Origin: Candidatus Palauibacter poriticola
GTDB lineage: Bacteria > Gemmatimonadota > Gemmatimonadetes > Palauibacterales > Palauibacteraceae
Direction of reading: 5' to 3'
Length of the DNA stretch: 64,000 bases
Assembly (NCBI GenBank): GCA_012270965.1
Contig: JAAXHJ010000023.1
Coordinates: 141,462-205,461 of the forward strand
Part shown: in pieces, positions 1 through 7,685 of the stretch
Layout of the letters: every line of letters begins with the position of its first letter
How positions within the stretch are numbered: the first letter of the stretch is position 1
Program-made: the position numbers and the translations under genes
The notes under the pieces: generated by a model
Databases searched by the model: none
Seen by the model: only the letters and a program-made list of their open reading frames with translations
Told to the model about the DNA's origin: nothing

Positions 1-1
1 C

Positions 2-361
2 CTAGAGATCCGTTCGGACGTGAAGATCCGGGTTCCGGTCCCGGTCCACCTCCGGGAGACGCCGGCTGGCGTGGAGATGGGCGGTATGCTGCAGTTCCTC
101 CGGCACGAACTCGAGGTCGAGTGTCTACCGAACGAGATCCCGGCCGGATTCGACGTCGATGTCTCGGGCCTCGGGATCGGCGACTCGCTTCACGTCTCGG
201 ATGTGGATCCGGGCGGTGTCGTGATCCTCGACGACGAAACGGTCACGATCTGCACCGTCGTGCCGCCGACAGTCGCCGAAGGCGAGGAAGATGAGGCAGT
301 GGCCGAGGAGGTGGAGGGCGCGGAGGCTGCGGCCCCGAGCGACGAACCGGAGCAGAACTGA
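2..361 (+). CDS. rplY: Ribosomal protein L25 (CTC/TL5 type), C-terminal part
   Basis: The gene enters from the left edge; 119 residues are visible and the reading frame is open back to base 2, so the true start lies outside. The visible part matches the C-terminal beta domain of CTC/TL5-type L25, the long form of the protein that binds 5S rRNA in the large ribosomal subunit. Typical stretches are VPVHLRETP near the beginning and the pattern of short strands ending in VTICTVVPP. An acidic Glu/Ala tail of about 30 residues closes the protein, as is usual for this family. It is followed 32 bases later by pth, a classic rplY-pth pairing that strengthens the call. The short internal GTG at position 20 is not the real start. 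Confidence 0.85.
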   Translation, partial: LEIRSDVKIRVPVPVHLRETPAGVEMGGMLQFLRHELEVECLPNEIPAGFDVDVSGLGIGDSLHVSDVDPGGVVILDDETVTICTVVPPTVAEGEEDEAVAEEVEGAEAAAPSDEPEQN

Positions 362-393
362 GCCGGGGCCGGGATCGGGTCCATCGGCGCGCC

Positions 394-963
394 ATGCGGC
401 TGCTCCTCGCGCTGGGAAACCCCGGTGCCAAGTATCGGGATACGCGGCACAACATCGCTTGGTGGCTCGCGGATCGCTTGGCGCTCCGGTGGGGCGGCGA
501 GCCGTTCCGCGCGGACGGCGCCACCGCGTGGACCACGGGATGCGGGCAGCCCGGAGTGGAGATTCACAAGCCGTTGACGTACATGAACCGGAGCGGCGAG
601 GCGCTGGCGCACCTGCTCGCCGCGCGCCGGTTCGACCCCGCGGCCGACATGCTCGTCCTCGTCGACGATGTCGCTCTGCCCGCAGGTCGCTTTCGCCTGC
701 GGAGGAGGGGGTCGCCGGGCGGGCACAACGGGCTCGCCTCGATATCGGCGAGTCTCGGTTCCGACGCTTACGGCCGTCTCAGGCTCGGCGTCGGGCGGCC
801 GCCGGACGAGCGCATCGAATTGGCGGCTTGGGTGTTGGCACGGATGCCGCAAACGGAGGAGGAGGCGGCGCTGGGCGCCTTCCCCCGTGCCGCGGAAGCG
901 GTGGAGTACTGGCTGGAACATGGCTCGGAAGCGGCGATGAACCGCTTCAACCGTCCGGGGTGA
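394..963 (+). CDS. pth: Peptidyl-tRNA hydrolase
   Basis: Cleaves the ester bond of peptidyl-tRNAs released prematurely from ribosomes, recycling tRNA in the cytoplasm. The protein has 189 residues, the normal length. The catalytic histidine is H19 in the DTRHN motif, the substrate-binding residues N65 (LTYMN) and N112 (GGHNGL) are present, and D91/D92 occupy the place of the catalytic aspartate. The ATG start gives the standard N-terminus MRLLLALGNPG. It lies between rplY and hppA on the same strand. All diagnostic residues are intact, so the assignment is secure. Confidence 0.95.
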   Translation: MRLLLALGNPGAKYRDTRHNIAWWLADRLALRWGGEPFRADGATAWTTGCGQPGVEIHKPLTYMNRSGEALAHLLAARRFDPAADMLVLVDDVALPAGRFRLRRRGSPGGHNGLASISASLGSDAYGRLRLGVGRPPDERIELAAWVLARMPQTEEEAALGAFPRAAEAVEYWLEHGSEAAMNRFNRPG

Positions 964-1006
964 ACCCCCGCTGATCAAGGGACGCTGATCAAGGGAGCAG
1001 GGAAAC

Positions 1007-3142
1007 GTGGTCGGAAACATCGATTCTGCGGTCTGGCTCGGCGTGATCGGGCTCTTCTTCTCCTTCGCGCTCTTCATGTACGTGAAGGCGCAGCCCGTCG
1101 GCAACGAGAAGATGGCCGAGCTTTCGGAGGCGATTCATTCGGGCGCGATGGCGTTTCTGCGGCGCGAGTACACCGTGCTGCTGCCGTTCATCGTCGTCGT
1201 CGCGGCCCTTCTGTTCTGGCTCGTCGGTCCTCGCACGGCGATCGCCTACGGACTCGGGGCGGCTTGCTCGGTCATGGCCGGCTTCTTCGGGATGAAGGCG
1301 GCGACGGCCGCCAACGTCCGGACCTCCGAGGCGGCGCGCGCGGAAGGCCAGGCCAAGGCGCTCCGGGTTGCCTTCTCGGGCGGAGCCGTGATGGGGATCG
1401 CGGTGGCGGCGCTCGGCCTGCTCGGAATCGGCGCGGTGATCGTGATCTACGATCCTCAGGCGACCGGCTTCCGCCCCTTCGGCGAGATCATCTCGGGCTT
1501 CGCGATGGGTGCCTCATCGATCGCGCTCTTCGCGCGGGTGGGCGGCGGCATCTACACGAAGGCGGCCGATGTAGGGGCGGATCTGGTGGGTAAGGTCGAG
1601 GCCGGCATCCCGGAGGACGACCCCCGCAACCCGGCGACGATCGCCGACAACGTGGGCGACAACGTGGGCGACGTGGCGGGGATGGGGGCGGACATCTTCG
1701 AATCGTACGTCGGCTCGGTCATCGCCACGATCGTCATCGGCGTGACGAGCGCGATGATCCTCGACGGGGCGCGGCTTCAGGCCGTGGCGCTGCCGGTCCT
1801 TTACATCATGGCCGGCTTCCTCGCGAGCGCGGTCGGCGTCCTCGCCATCCGCGTCCTCGAGCGCATGAGTCCCGCGGCCGCTCTCCGCTGGGCGCCGATC
1901 ATCGGAGCGGTGATCTTCTGGGTCGTGGCGTACGCGATCACGGTGAACCTCCAGCTCTTCGACGCCGCGGCACAGGGCAAGTGGGTCTTCATCCACCCGA
2001 ACGCCGGTCCCTTCTGGGCCATGCTGTTCGGTTCGCTCGTCGGCATCGCCATCGGCCTCGTGACGGAGTACTACACGGCGGAGAAGCCCATCCGCCGCAT
2101 CGCCTCCGCCTCCGAGACCGGCTCCGCGACGAACATCATCACGGGACTCGCGGTCGGGATGGAGTCCACGGCGATCCCCATGCTCCTCATCTCCGCCGCC
2201 ATCTTCCTCGCCTTCAACTTCGCGGGCCTGTACGGGATCGGGATCGCCGCCGTGGGGATGCTGGCCACGGTCGGCGTGACGATGTCCGTGGACGCGTACG
2301 GCCCGGTGGCGGACAACGCGGGCGGCATCTCGGAGATGGCGGAGCTGGGGCCCGAGGTCCGTTCGGTGACCGACTCGCTCGACTCGCTCGGCAACACGAC
2401 GGCGGCGATCGGGAAAGGCTTTGCGGTCGGCTCCGCCGCGCTCACCGCACTCGCCCTCTTCTCCGCCTATGCGAACGCCGTGGGTCTGCGCGAGACCGGG
2501 ATCAATCTCATCAATCCGCTCGTCGTGATGGGGCTCTTCATCGGCGGGGTGACGCCCTTCTTCATCGCCGCGCTCACGATGACGGCGGTGGGACGCGCGG
2601 CGGCCGGCATGGTGGCGGAAGTCCGTCGCCAGTTCCGCGAGATCCCCGGCATCATGGAGGGGACGGCGAAGCCGGATTCGGCGCGCTGCGTGGACATCTC
2701 TACGAAGGCGGCGCTCCGGGAGATGATCGTGCCGGGTCTGGTGGCGATCATCGTCCCGATCATGGTCGGCCGCTTCCTGGGCGTGGAGGCGCTCGGCGGC
2801 GCGCTCGCTGGGGCGACCGTGAGCGGCGTGCTGCTCGCGCTCTTCATGGCGAACTCCGGGGGCGCGTGGGACAACGCCAAGAAGTACATCGAAACCGGAG
2901 CCCACGGGGGGAAGGGGTCCGACCCGCACAAGGCGGCCGTGGTCGGCGACACGGTGGGCGACCCCTTCAAGGATACGTCGGGACCATCGATGAACATCGT
3001 CGTGAAGCTGATGAGCGTCGTCTCACTCGTCCTCGCCCCCTGGTTCGTGGACGTGCACGGCTTGGCCGCCGCCGCACCGCCAGCGGCGGAGACCGCCCTT
3101 GCCGGCGTCACCGGCGTACTGCGGGCCCTGGGCCTCTTCTAG
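1007..3142 (+). CDS. hppA: Membrane-bound ion-pumping pyrophosphatase
   Basis: Couples pyrophosphate hydrolysis to pumping of H+ or Na+ across the inner membrane. The 711-residue protein is almost wholly hydrophobic helices, matching the 16-helix family. The pyrophosphate site motif [17 protein letters not shown] lies near residues 187-205, followed by the aspartate-rich [10 protein letters not shown] segment; [13 protein letters not shown] lies near residue 617. At the K+-dependence position the sequence is GNTTAA (about residue 462), with Ala where K+-independent enzymes have Lys, so the enzyme is predicted to be K+-dependent. The pumped ion cannot be decided from the sequence alone. The GTG start at 1007 is preceded by an AAGGGAGCAGGG ribosome-binding region. 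The upstream gap holds a 12-base direct repeat (CTGATCAAGGGA twice, 971-995). Confidence 0.95.
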   Translation: MVGNIDSAVWLGVIGLFFSFALFMYVKAQPVGNEKMAELSEAIHSGAMAFLRREYTVLLPFIVVVAALLFWLVGPRTAIAYGLGAACSVMAGFFGMKAATAANVRTSEAARAEGQAKALRVAFSGGAVMGIAVAALGLLGIGAVIVIYDPQATGFRPFGEIISGFAMGASSIALFARVGGGIYTKAADVGADLVGKVEAGIPEDDPRNPATIADNVGDNVGDVAGMGADIFESYVGSVIATIVIGVTSAMILDGARLQAVALPVLYIMAGFLASAVGVLAIRVLERMSPAAALRWAPIIGAVIFWVVAYAITVNLQLFDAAAQGKWVFIHPNAGPFWAMLFGSLVGIAIGLVTEYYTAEKPIRRIASASETGSATNIITGLAVGMESTAIPMLLISAAIFLAFNFAGLYGIGIAAVGMLATVGVTMSVDAYGPVADNAGGISEMAELGPEVRSVTDSLDSLGNTTAAIGKGFAVGSAALTALALFSAYANAVGLRETGINLINPLVVMGLFIGGVTPFFIAALTMTAVGRAAAGMVAEVRRQFREIPGIMEGTAKPDSARCVDISTKAALREMIVPGLVAIIVPIMVGRFLGVEALGGALAGATVSGVLLALFMANSGGAWDNAKKYIETGAHGGKGSDPHKAAVVGDTVGDPFKDTSGPSMNIVVKLMSVVSLVLAPWFVDVHGLAAAAPPAAETALAGVTGVLRALGLF

Positions 3143-3191
3143 CCTTGGAACAGGGCCGGGTTCGCCGTGCACCGCGGACCCGTGGTGTCGG

Positions 3192-3951
3192 ATGAGTGAC
3201 CATGTCTCGGCGGTGTCCGTCCGGTTGTTTCGTCGCCAACGCACCGTCCTCTCTCCCTTGCGTGCTCTCGATGGCAAGGTGGAGGAGAACGACTTCCGGA
3301 GTCTTCTCTTCGACTACAGCCGCCGGTGCCGAGACCGAGGGGTGGACGTGCCCTACGACTTTGTTTCCCTGCCGGAAGAGCCTCGTTCGTTCACGGCCAT
3401 GGCCGACCGGGACAGGCTTGCCAAGCGCGGCCTGCTAGCCCCCGGCGCGTGGCATCTCACCGCTGAGGGCCACCGGTTAGCTGCGAAGCTAAAGGACCGC
3501 GATGTAGGGGCCTTTGCGGCTGGTCGCCTCAGCCGGGGCACCGATGCCGGCAGCGGCGCGAATCGCCGAACGCGGCTCGGTGGTCACGCCGATCCCGCAG
3601 CTGCGCTCGAAGCCCCTCAGTCGAAAACGGAGATTCTCGAAGCGGCTCCTTTCCCAGGGCTGTGATGAGTTCGGCATCCGGTATGAGCCCTTCCCCGAAC
3701 TCGGCGTCGAATCTAGGCAGCGAGCCGGGCTGAGCGGCCGGGCTGCGTATGATCGTCTCTTTGCCCTTTACGAGGCCACGACCCTGCACCAACGCCGGGA
3801 GGCCGTGGCAAGAATTGCGGGCTGGATAGACGCGGGTGAACGAGTGGCGCTCACCTGCTACGAACGGGATTCAGGGGATTGCCACCGTTCCCGCTTGGCT
3901 CGTGCCATCGTCAAGACGGCTGCTAAGCCCTTGCAACCGAGACACCTGTAA
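3192..3951 (+). pseudogene. Broken DUF488-family gene (internal deletion and frameshift)
   Basis: The first part (ATG at 3192, through about 3530) reads VRLFRRQRTVLSPLRALDGK ... PYDFVSLPEEPRSFTAMADR ... GLLAPGAWHLTAEG, the N-terminal module I associate with long DUF488 proteins. The typical DUF488 core then appears in another frame from about 3590 (NPLSRKRGFSK-like: KPLSRKRRFSKRLLSQ; then FGIRYEPFPELG, and GERVALTCYERDSGDCHR with the conserved Cys/His cluster) up to the stop at 3951. Between them the start of the DUF488 core (the usual IYTIGYEG-type strand and about 60 residues) is missing, and the frames do not join. The simplest reading is an internal deletion plus frameshift. A gene caller might list 3192-3665 as a separate hypothetical gene. 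Base composition looks less GC-rich than neighbouring genes, suggesting transfer. Confidence 0.65.
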
Positions 3952-3956
3952 CGGCA

Positions 3957-4180
3957 TGACGACTTCGGAACGGATCCTCGTCACCGTCAAGACCTACCCG
4001 GAGCTGTTGAAGAGGTACGGGGAGACCGTATGCACAGCGGGAATACGCGAAGATGGTACTTGGGTGCGCCTGTATCCGGTACCGTTCCGAAGGCTGGATG
4101 AGGACGAGCAGTACCGTCTCTACGATTGGATCACCTGCCCGTTCGTGTCCGCTCGGCCTAGGCCACCTGGCGGCACCCTA
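3957..4180 (+). pseudogene. Truncated partner gene of the DUF488 locus
   Basis: An ATG at 3957, six bases after the DUF488 stop, opens a frame reading MTTSERILVTVKTYPELL ... YGETVCTAGIREDGTWVR ... YPVPFRRLDEDEQYR ... DWI. As far as I recall this is the N-terminus of an uncharacterised protein of roughly 200 residues usually encoded directly next to DUF488 genes. Recognisable similarity fades after about residue 63 (near 4146). The frame then runs, with unrelated sequence, into the 3' end of the opposite-strand lipoprotein gene and stops at 4345. The loss of the C-terminal two thirds suggests that a rearrangement near 4150-4200 joined foreign DNA here. Its function is unknown. The end coordinate marks where the remnant meets the lipoprotein gene, not a stop codon. 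Confidence 0.55.
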
Positions 4181-4675
4181 ACGGACGAGTACCGTGCGTT
4201 CGACTTCAGTGATCCGCTCCGGATTGGTGGCCCGGCTGATTCCGCGCACGATGATCGTGGCGCTACCAGGCTCGTCGAAACGGACGCGCACGATCCTCGA
4301 CCAGTACAACAGCGCGTCCGAACAGCCCCATATCCCATCGAGTGACCGGGGTCCGAGATCGAAGACATCCCAGGGTTGGAGCCGGGCCATCAGGCCGTCC
4401 ACGTCCACGGAGGTTCCGCCTGCACGCGGCTGATCTCGAACGAGACAGCCATCTCCGTACGTCCTGATGCGAACCGGGATCTCCTCCCCAACTGCGGCGG
4501 TATCGGGCGTCGTCACGCGAACGCCCCAGAGACCTGTCTCCGGGTCGTCCCGGCTGCCGCTGTCGATCACCGCCACCCGGTGTTGATAGATCCTACCGCC
4601 GTCGCAGCCCAGAGACATCACGGAAATGATGATCCACGTCCTCGCGGCTGCCGCGATCCGGCGCGTTCCAGTCAT
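4178..4675 (-). CDS. Hypothetical lipoprotein
   Basis: A 165-residue protein on the reverse strand. The N-terminus has basic residues, a short hydrophobic stretch (WIIISVMS) and a lipobox ending in SLGC with Cys24 followed by Asp-Gly, so a lipid-anchored envelope protein is predicted. The mature part reads like a small all-beta domain (for example GVRVTTPDTAAVGEEIPVRI, then VRFDEPGSATIIVRG), similar in feel to immunoglobulin-like folds; I do not recognise a named family. Three cysteines follow the lipobox (two near the middle could form a disulfide). It is the only reverse-strand gene in the first 23 kb and its 3' end abuts the truncated DUF488-partner remnant, so it may have arrived with the rearrangement. 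Function unknown. Confidence 0.6.
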   Translation of the reverse strand: MTGTRRIAAAARTWIIISVMSLGCDGGRIYQHRVAVIDSGSRDDPETGLWGVRVTTPDTAAVGEEIPVRIRTYGDGCLVRDQPRAGGTSVDVDGLMARLQPWDVFDLGPRSLDGIWGCSDALLYWSRIVRVRFDEPGSATIIVRGISRATNPERITEVERTVLVR

Positions 4676-4795
4676 TCGCGCTCCCCATCAATTGCCATCG
4701 ACGGCCGCCGGATGCTCGGCTGCCTCCGGCCTCCCGAGCGATATGGACACACAACTTCCGTATCCCGGTGCCGGGAAGGCGTTCCATCTCGGAGC

Positions 4796-4823
4796 TTGAC
4801 GCGAGAGCCGACGACGATACCTT
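4796..4823 (+). promoter_or_regulatory. Predicted sigma-70 promoter of the rpsF operon
   Basis: TTGACG (4796-4801) and TACCTT (4818-4823) are separated by 16 bases, about 100 bases upstream of rpsF. The same -35 and a similar -10 recur before other operons in this window (52265, 61779, 41946), which supports the reading. The 248-base gap between the lipoprotein start and rpsF contains no other gene. Confidence 0.5.
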
Positions 4824-4923
4824 CTTCAGCCCGATGTCGGGTCCGCGAGACCATCGGCACATCGACAAGACTCCTGCTCCGACCGCGCGGGTCGGGGCCG
4901 ACGAGACCGAAGGAGCTCTGCGC

Positions 4924-5475
4924 ATGCGCGATTACGAGATCGTGTACATCTTCCGTTCGAGCCTGACCTCCGAGGAGATCGAGACCAAGCTCGAGCGCTA
5001 CCACGCCATCATCACGGCCGACGGTTCGGGCGAGGTCACCGCCTCGGTGCACTGGGGCAAGCGTCAACTCGCCTACCCCATCCGGAAGCAACCGAACGGT
5101 TACTACGTCGTCGCCCAGTTCACTTCGGCGCCCGATACGCTCAGCGAACTGGAGCGCGTGCTGAAGCTCGAGGATGACGTTCTCCGGTACCTGATCGTGA
5201 TCGCGGAACAGCCGCTGCCGCTTTCCGATCCGGCACCGACGGCCCCCGGCACGGACGTTGCCGATACGAACAAAGCCGGCACGGAGGATGCCGAGGCGGA
5301 GGAAGCGTCCGAAACCGAGGAGGCCGGCGCAGAGGAAGCGTCCGAAACCGGGGAGTCCGAAGCGGAAGCGGACGCGCCGGTGGACGGCGCGGATGCGGAC
5401 ACGGGACGGGACGGTGCGGACGCGGACGCGGACGCCGGGGAATCGGACGAATCCGCCGACGCGAAGGAGGGATAG
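4924..5475 (+). CDS. rpsF: Ribosomal protein S6 with long acidic tail
   Basis: Small-subunit protein that pairs with S18 on 16S rRNA. Residues 1-100 are a complete S6 domain (MRDYEIVYIF ... WGKRQLAYPIRKQPNGYYV ... LEDDVLRYLIV). Residues 106-183 form an additional tail rich in Glu, Ala, Asp and Gly with near-repeats such as EAEEASETEEAGAEEASETG; S6 tails vary, but nearly 80 residues is long. The ATG at 4924 is chosen because the conserved domain begins there, with a GAAGGAG sequence upstream; an earlier in-frame start at 4768 would add nonconserved sequence. The stop codon touches the ATG of rpsR, indicating a tight operon rpsF-rpsR-DUF2232-rplI-rsfS. Confidence 0.95.
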   Translation: MRDYEIVYIFRSSLTSEEIETKLERYHAIITADGSGEVTASVHWGKRQLAYPIRKQPNGYYVVAQFTSAPDTLSELERVLKLEDDVLRYLIVIAEQPLPLSDPAPTAPGTDVADTNKAGTEDAEAEEASETEEAGAEEASETGESEAEADAPVDGADADTGRDGADADADAGESDESADAKEG

Positions 5476-5694
5476 ATGGCCTTTCGAAAGGTGTGCCGGT
5501 TCTGTGAGGCCCGAATGCCCGGCGTGGACTACAAGGATGAACGCATGCTGGAGCGCTATATTTCGGATCGCGGCAAGATCCTGCCGCGGCGGGCCACGGG
5601 GACGTGCGCACGGCACCAGCGGGCGGTGGCGGCAGCGATCAAGCGGGCGAGGTATCTTGCGTTGCTGCCGTACATCCGCGGCTACTACGACTAG
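5476..5694 (+). CDS. rpsR: Ribosomal protein S18
   Basis: A 72-residue small-subunit protein that binds S6 and the 16S rRNA platform. The core [23 protein letters not shown] is diagnostic. It keeps a CRFC pair near the N-terminus and a cysteine/histidine pair in TGTCARHQ, so it belongs to the zinc-binding (C+) form of S18. It starts directly after the rpsF stop codon, implying translational coupling and keeping the partner proteins in step. Confidence 0.96.
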   Translation: MAFRKVCRFCEARMPGVDYKDERMLERYISDRGKILPRRATGTCARHQRAVAAAIKRARYLALLPYIRGYYD

Positions 5695-5706
5695 CGTCGC
5701 CCCGGC

Positions 5707-6642
5707 GTGGGGCCGCTGAGGGAACGCTGGAGCGGTCTCTGGCCGGCTGCGGGTCTCCTCCTGCTGGTCATGCTGCTGTCGCCGCTGAGTTCGTCACCGC
5801 TCGGGCTCATGGCCATCGTCGGCGTACCCGCGGCCGTGGCGATTCTGGCCTTCGCACCGCCTCAGTCCGGGTCGGCCGCCTTGGCGCTGCTGCTCTTGGC
5901 CGGAGCGGGGCTCGGGTTTCGGGAGGCCGGGCCACTGTGGTTCATCGAACGCGGCTGGGCGCTGCTTCTGGCCGGCGGCTTCGCCCTCAGCACGGCATTG
6001 GCGCCGGGTCGGCGAGTGTTTGACCGGTCGCTGGCGGCGGTCGCGGTCGCGGGAGTCACGGTGGTGGTCCTCGCCGTGCTGCGACGCGAACTTCCGGCCG
6101 ACCTCGACTGGCGGATTACGGGGCAGTTCAGCCAGGCGCTGGCCGCCTACGACTTCAACGCGTGGGGCGGTCGATCGGTCGAAGCCACGGTGCGCCGCAT
6201 CGCGAGCGTGTGGGAAGCGGTCTACCCCGCCATGCTCGCCCTCGCTTCGATCTCGGCCCTCGGGGTCGCCGGCTTCATACTCGGACGAGTTCGGGGAGAA
6301 CGGAGGCCGCTCTCGCCGCTGCGGGAGTTTCGGTTCGGAGATCACTTGGTCTGGGTGCTCGTTCTGGGGCTCGCGCTGCTGGTCCTCCCCGCAGGAGCGT
6401 GGGCGGCGCGCGCGGGCGGCAACATGGTGACGGTGATGGGCGGCCTCTATCTGCTCCGGGGTCTTGCGGTGCTCGTGTGGCTGGGGGCTTCCGTGCTAAG
6501 CTCGGGCTGGGCGATCGCCGTGTGGGTGCTCGCGGCGCTGGTCCTCTACCCGGTGACGGCGGGTGCGGCCCTCGTCATGGGAGTCAGCGATACGTGGCTG
6601 GACCTGCGGTCGCGTCATGGAGTGAGAACGGACGGCGCGTGA
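5707..6642 (+). CDS. DUF2232 multi-pass membrane protein (YybS-like)
   Basis: A 311-residue hydrophobic protein with about eight predicted membrane segments: an N-terminal pair (PAAGLLLLVMLL, LGLMAIVGVPAAVAILAF), further helices around residues 60-130, a soluble stretch with FNAWGG (about residues 140-165), and a C-terminal set. Size, topology and position between rpsR and rplI match the DUF2232/YybS family, which sits in the same ribosomal-protein neighbourhood in many bacteria. The molecular function of that family is not established. GTG start at 5707, only 12 bases after rpsR. Assignment rests on context and topology more than on motifs. Confidence 0.7.
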   Translation: MGPLRERWSGLWPAAGLLLLVMLLSPLSSSPLGLMAIVGVPAAVAILAFAPPQSGSAALALLLLAGAGLGFREAGPLWFIERGWALLLAGGFALSTALAPGRRVFDRSLAAVAVAGVTVVVLAVLRRELPADLDWRITGQFSQALAAYDFNAWGGRSVEATVRRIASVWEAVYPAMLALASISALGVAGFILGRVRGERRPLSPLREFRFGDHLVWVLVLGLALLVLPAGAWAARAGGNMVTVMGGLYLLRGLAVLVWLGASVLSSGWAIAVWVLAALVLYPVTAGAALVMGVSDTWLDLRSRHGVRTDGA

Positions 6643-6706
6643 ACCCCTCGGCTCGAGCGGACGCGTACGGGGGTTGGGCGCGCAGCAACAGGGATTGGAG
6701 GAATCG

Positions 6707-7156
6707 ATGGTGGAAGTGATTCTGAGAAGGGACGTCGCGGATCTCGGCCTCGCCGGCGAGATGGTGAACGTGCGGCCGGGGTACGCGCGCAACTACCTGA
6801 TTCCGCAGGGGATCGCGCTCGCGGCGACCGAGGGGAGCCGGAGGCGTTTTGAGGAGGAGCGGCGGCAGATTGAACAGTCCGCGAAGCGGGAGCGCGAAGC
6901 GGCCCAGCAACTGGCGGGCGAACTCGAGGGGAGAGCCGTGAGCTTCGTCCGCAGAGCGAGCGAGGGCGGACGCCTGTTCGGTTCGGTCACGGCCGCGGAC
7001 ATCGCGGACGAACTTGAGAAGGAGGGCGTCGCCGTGGACCGCCGCGCGATCCGGCTGGACGATCCGATCAAGGATCTCGGCGAACACGCAGTCCCCGTGA
7101 GGGTCCACATGGATGTCGAACCGAGGTTGAAGGTGTCCGTGGTCGCCGAGGAATAG
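6707..7156 (+). CDS. rplI: Ribosomal protein L9
   Basis: Large-subunit protein of 149 residues. The N-terminal domain has the conserved RRDVADLG ... VNVRPGYARNYLIPQG rRNA-binding stretch. A charged connecting helix (about residues 42-72) leads to the C-terminal domain (LFGSVTAADIADEL ... IKDLGEHAVPVRVH). The ATG at 6707 is preferred over an in-frame upstream start at 6674 because conserved sequence starts there and GGAGGAAT precedes it. It follows the DUF2232 gene by 64 bases and precedes rsfS by 13. Confidence 0.96.
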   Translation: MVEVILRRDVADLGLAGEMVNVRPGYARNYLIPQGIALAATEGSRRRFEEERRQIEQSAKREREAAQQLAGELEGRAVSFVRRASEGGRLFGSVTAADIADELEKEGVAVDRRAIRLDDPIKDLGEHAVPVRVHMDVEPRLKVSVVAEE

Positions 7157-7169
7157 CGGTGGGCCACCG

Positions 7170-7565
7170 ATGACGCACGATCCGCTCCCGCTGGAGGAGG
7201 TGTGGCGCCGGCTCTCGGAACGGGGAGCCCCCTCCCCGGAACTCCGCAGCGTGGCGGAGGCCGCGCTTGAGAGAAACGCGCGCCTCCCGACGATCCTCGA
7301 CCTGCGGGGGTTGTCGGATGTCACCGACTTCTTCCTCATCGCGACGGGCGATTCCGACACGCACGCCCGCGCGATCAGCGAGAACATCCTTGATCGAACG
7401 CGCGAGGACGGGTTCCGTCCCGTCGGCGTGGAGGGGCTAAACGAGGGCCGCTGGGTGCTGATGGACTACGTGGGCCTCATCGTGCACGTCTTCCTGGGCG
7501 AGGTCAGGGAGTTCTATCGGCTCGAGCGGCTGTGGGGCGACGCCCCACTCTTCGAACTGGAGTGA
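7170..7565 (+). CDS. rsfS: Ribosomal silencing factor RsfS
   Basis: Binds ribosomal protein L14 and blocks subunit joining when nutrients are scarce. The 131-residue protein has the family core: ILDLRGLSDVTDFFLIATG (about residues 42-60), then DYVGLIVHVFLGEVREFY and LERLWGDAP at the end. An extra N-terminal stretch of about 20 residues is present. It closes the rpsF-rplI ribosomal operon, a logical place for a factor controlling ribosome assembly. Confidence 0.93.
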   Translation: MTHDPLPLEEVWRRLSERGAPSPELRSVAEAALERNARLPTILDLRGLSDVTDFFLIATGDSDTHARAISENILDRTREDGFRPVGVEGLNEGRWVLMDYVGLIVHVFLGEVREFYRLERLWGDAPLFELE

Positions 7566-7617
7566 CTGGGACTGGGGCGAACCGGGATTGGGGCTGTCAA
7601 ACCGGGATGGGGCCGTT
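7564..7617 (+). repeat. Three degenerate tandem 16-18 base units
   Basis: Just after rsfS the sequence repeats a unit of the type AACCGGGATTGGGGC: GACTGGGACTGGGGC, AACCGGGATTGGGGC and AACCGGGATGGGGC follow one another with one- to three-base spacers. No function is visible; probably slipped-strand expansion in a noncoding gap. Confidence 0.5.
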
Positions 7618-7644
7618 CCGCGACCCGACGCGTGCCGCTAGCTT
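7616..7644 (+). promoter_or_regulatory. Possible promoter of the SPOR-smc operon
   Basis: TAGCTT at 7639-7644 equals the -10 sequence seen at 37766 and 41969. The -35 position 17 bases upstream holds TTCCGC, a poor match, so only the -10 supports this call. The gap lies between rsfS and the SPOR lipoprotein gene. Confidence 0.25.
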
Positions 7645-7685
7645 GCGGGGGAATCTCTGAGGGTGGGCCGGAGGACGTGGCAGAC

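Noticed and set aside
1514-2929. Long reverse-strand open frame inside hppA
   Set aside because: It is the antisense shadow of a membrane protein gene, with Arg/His/Asp-rich content and no family match.
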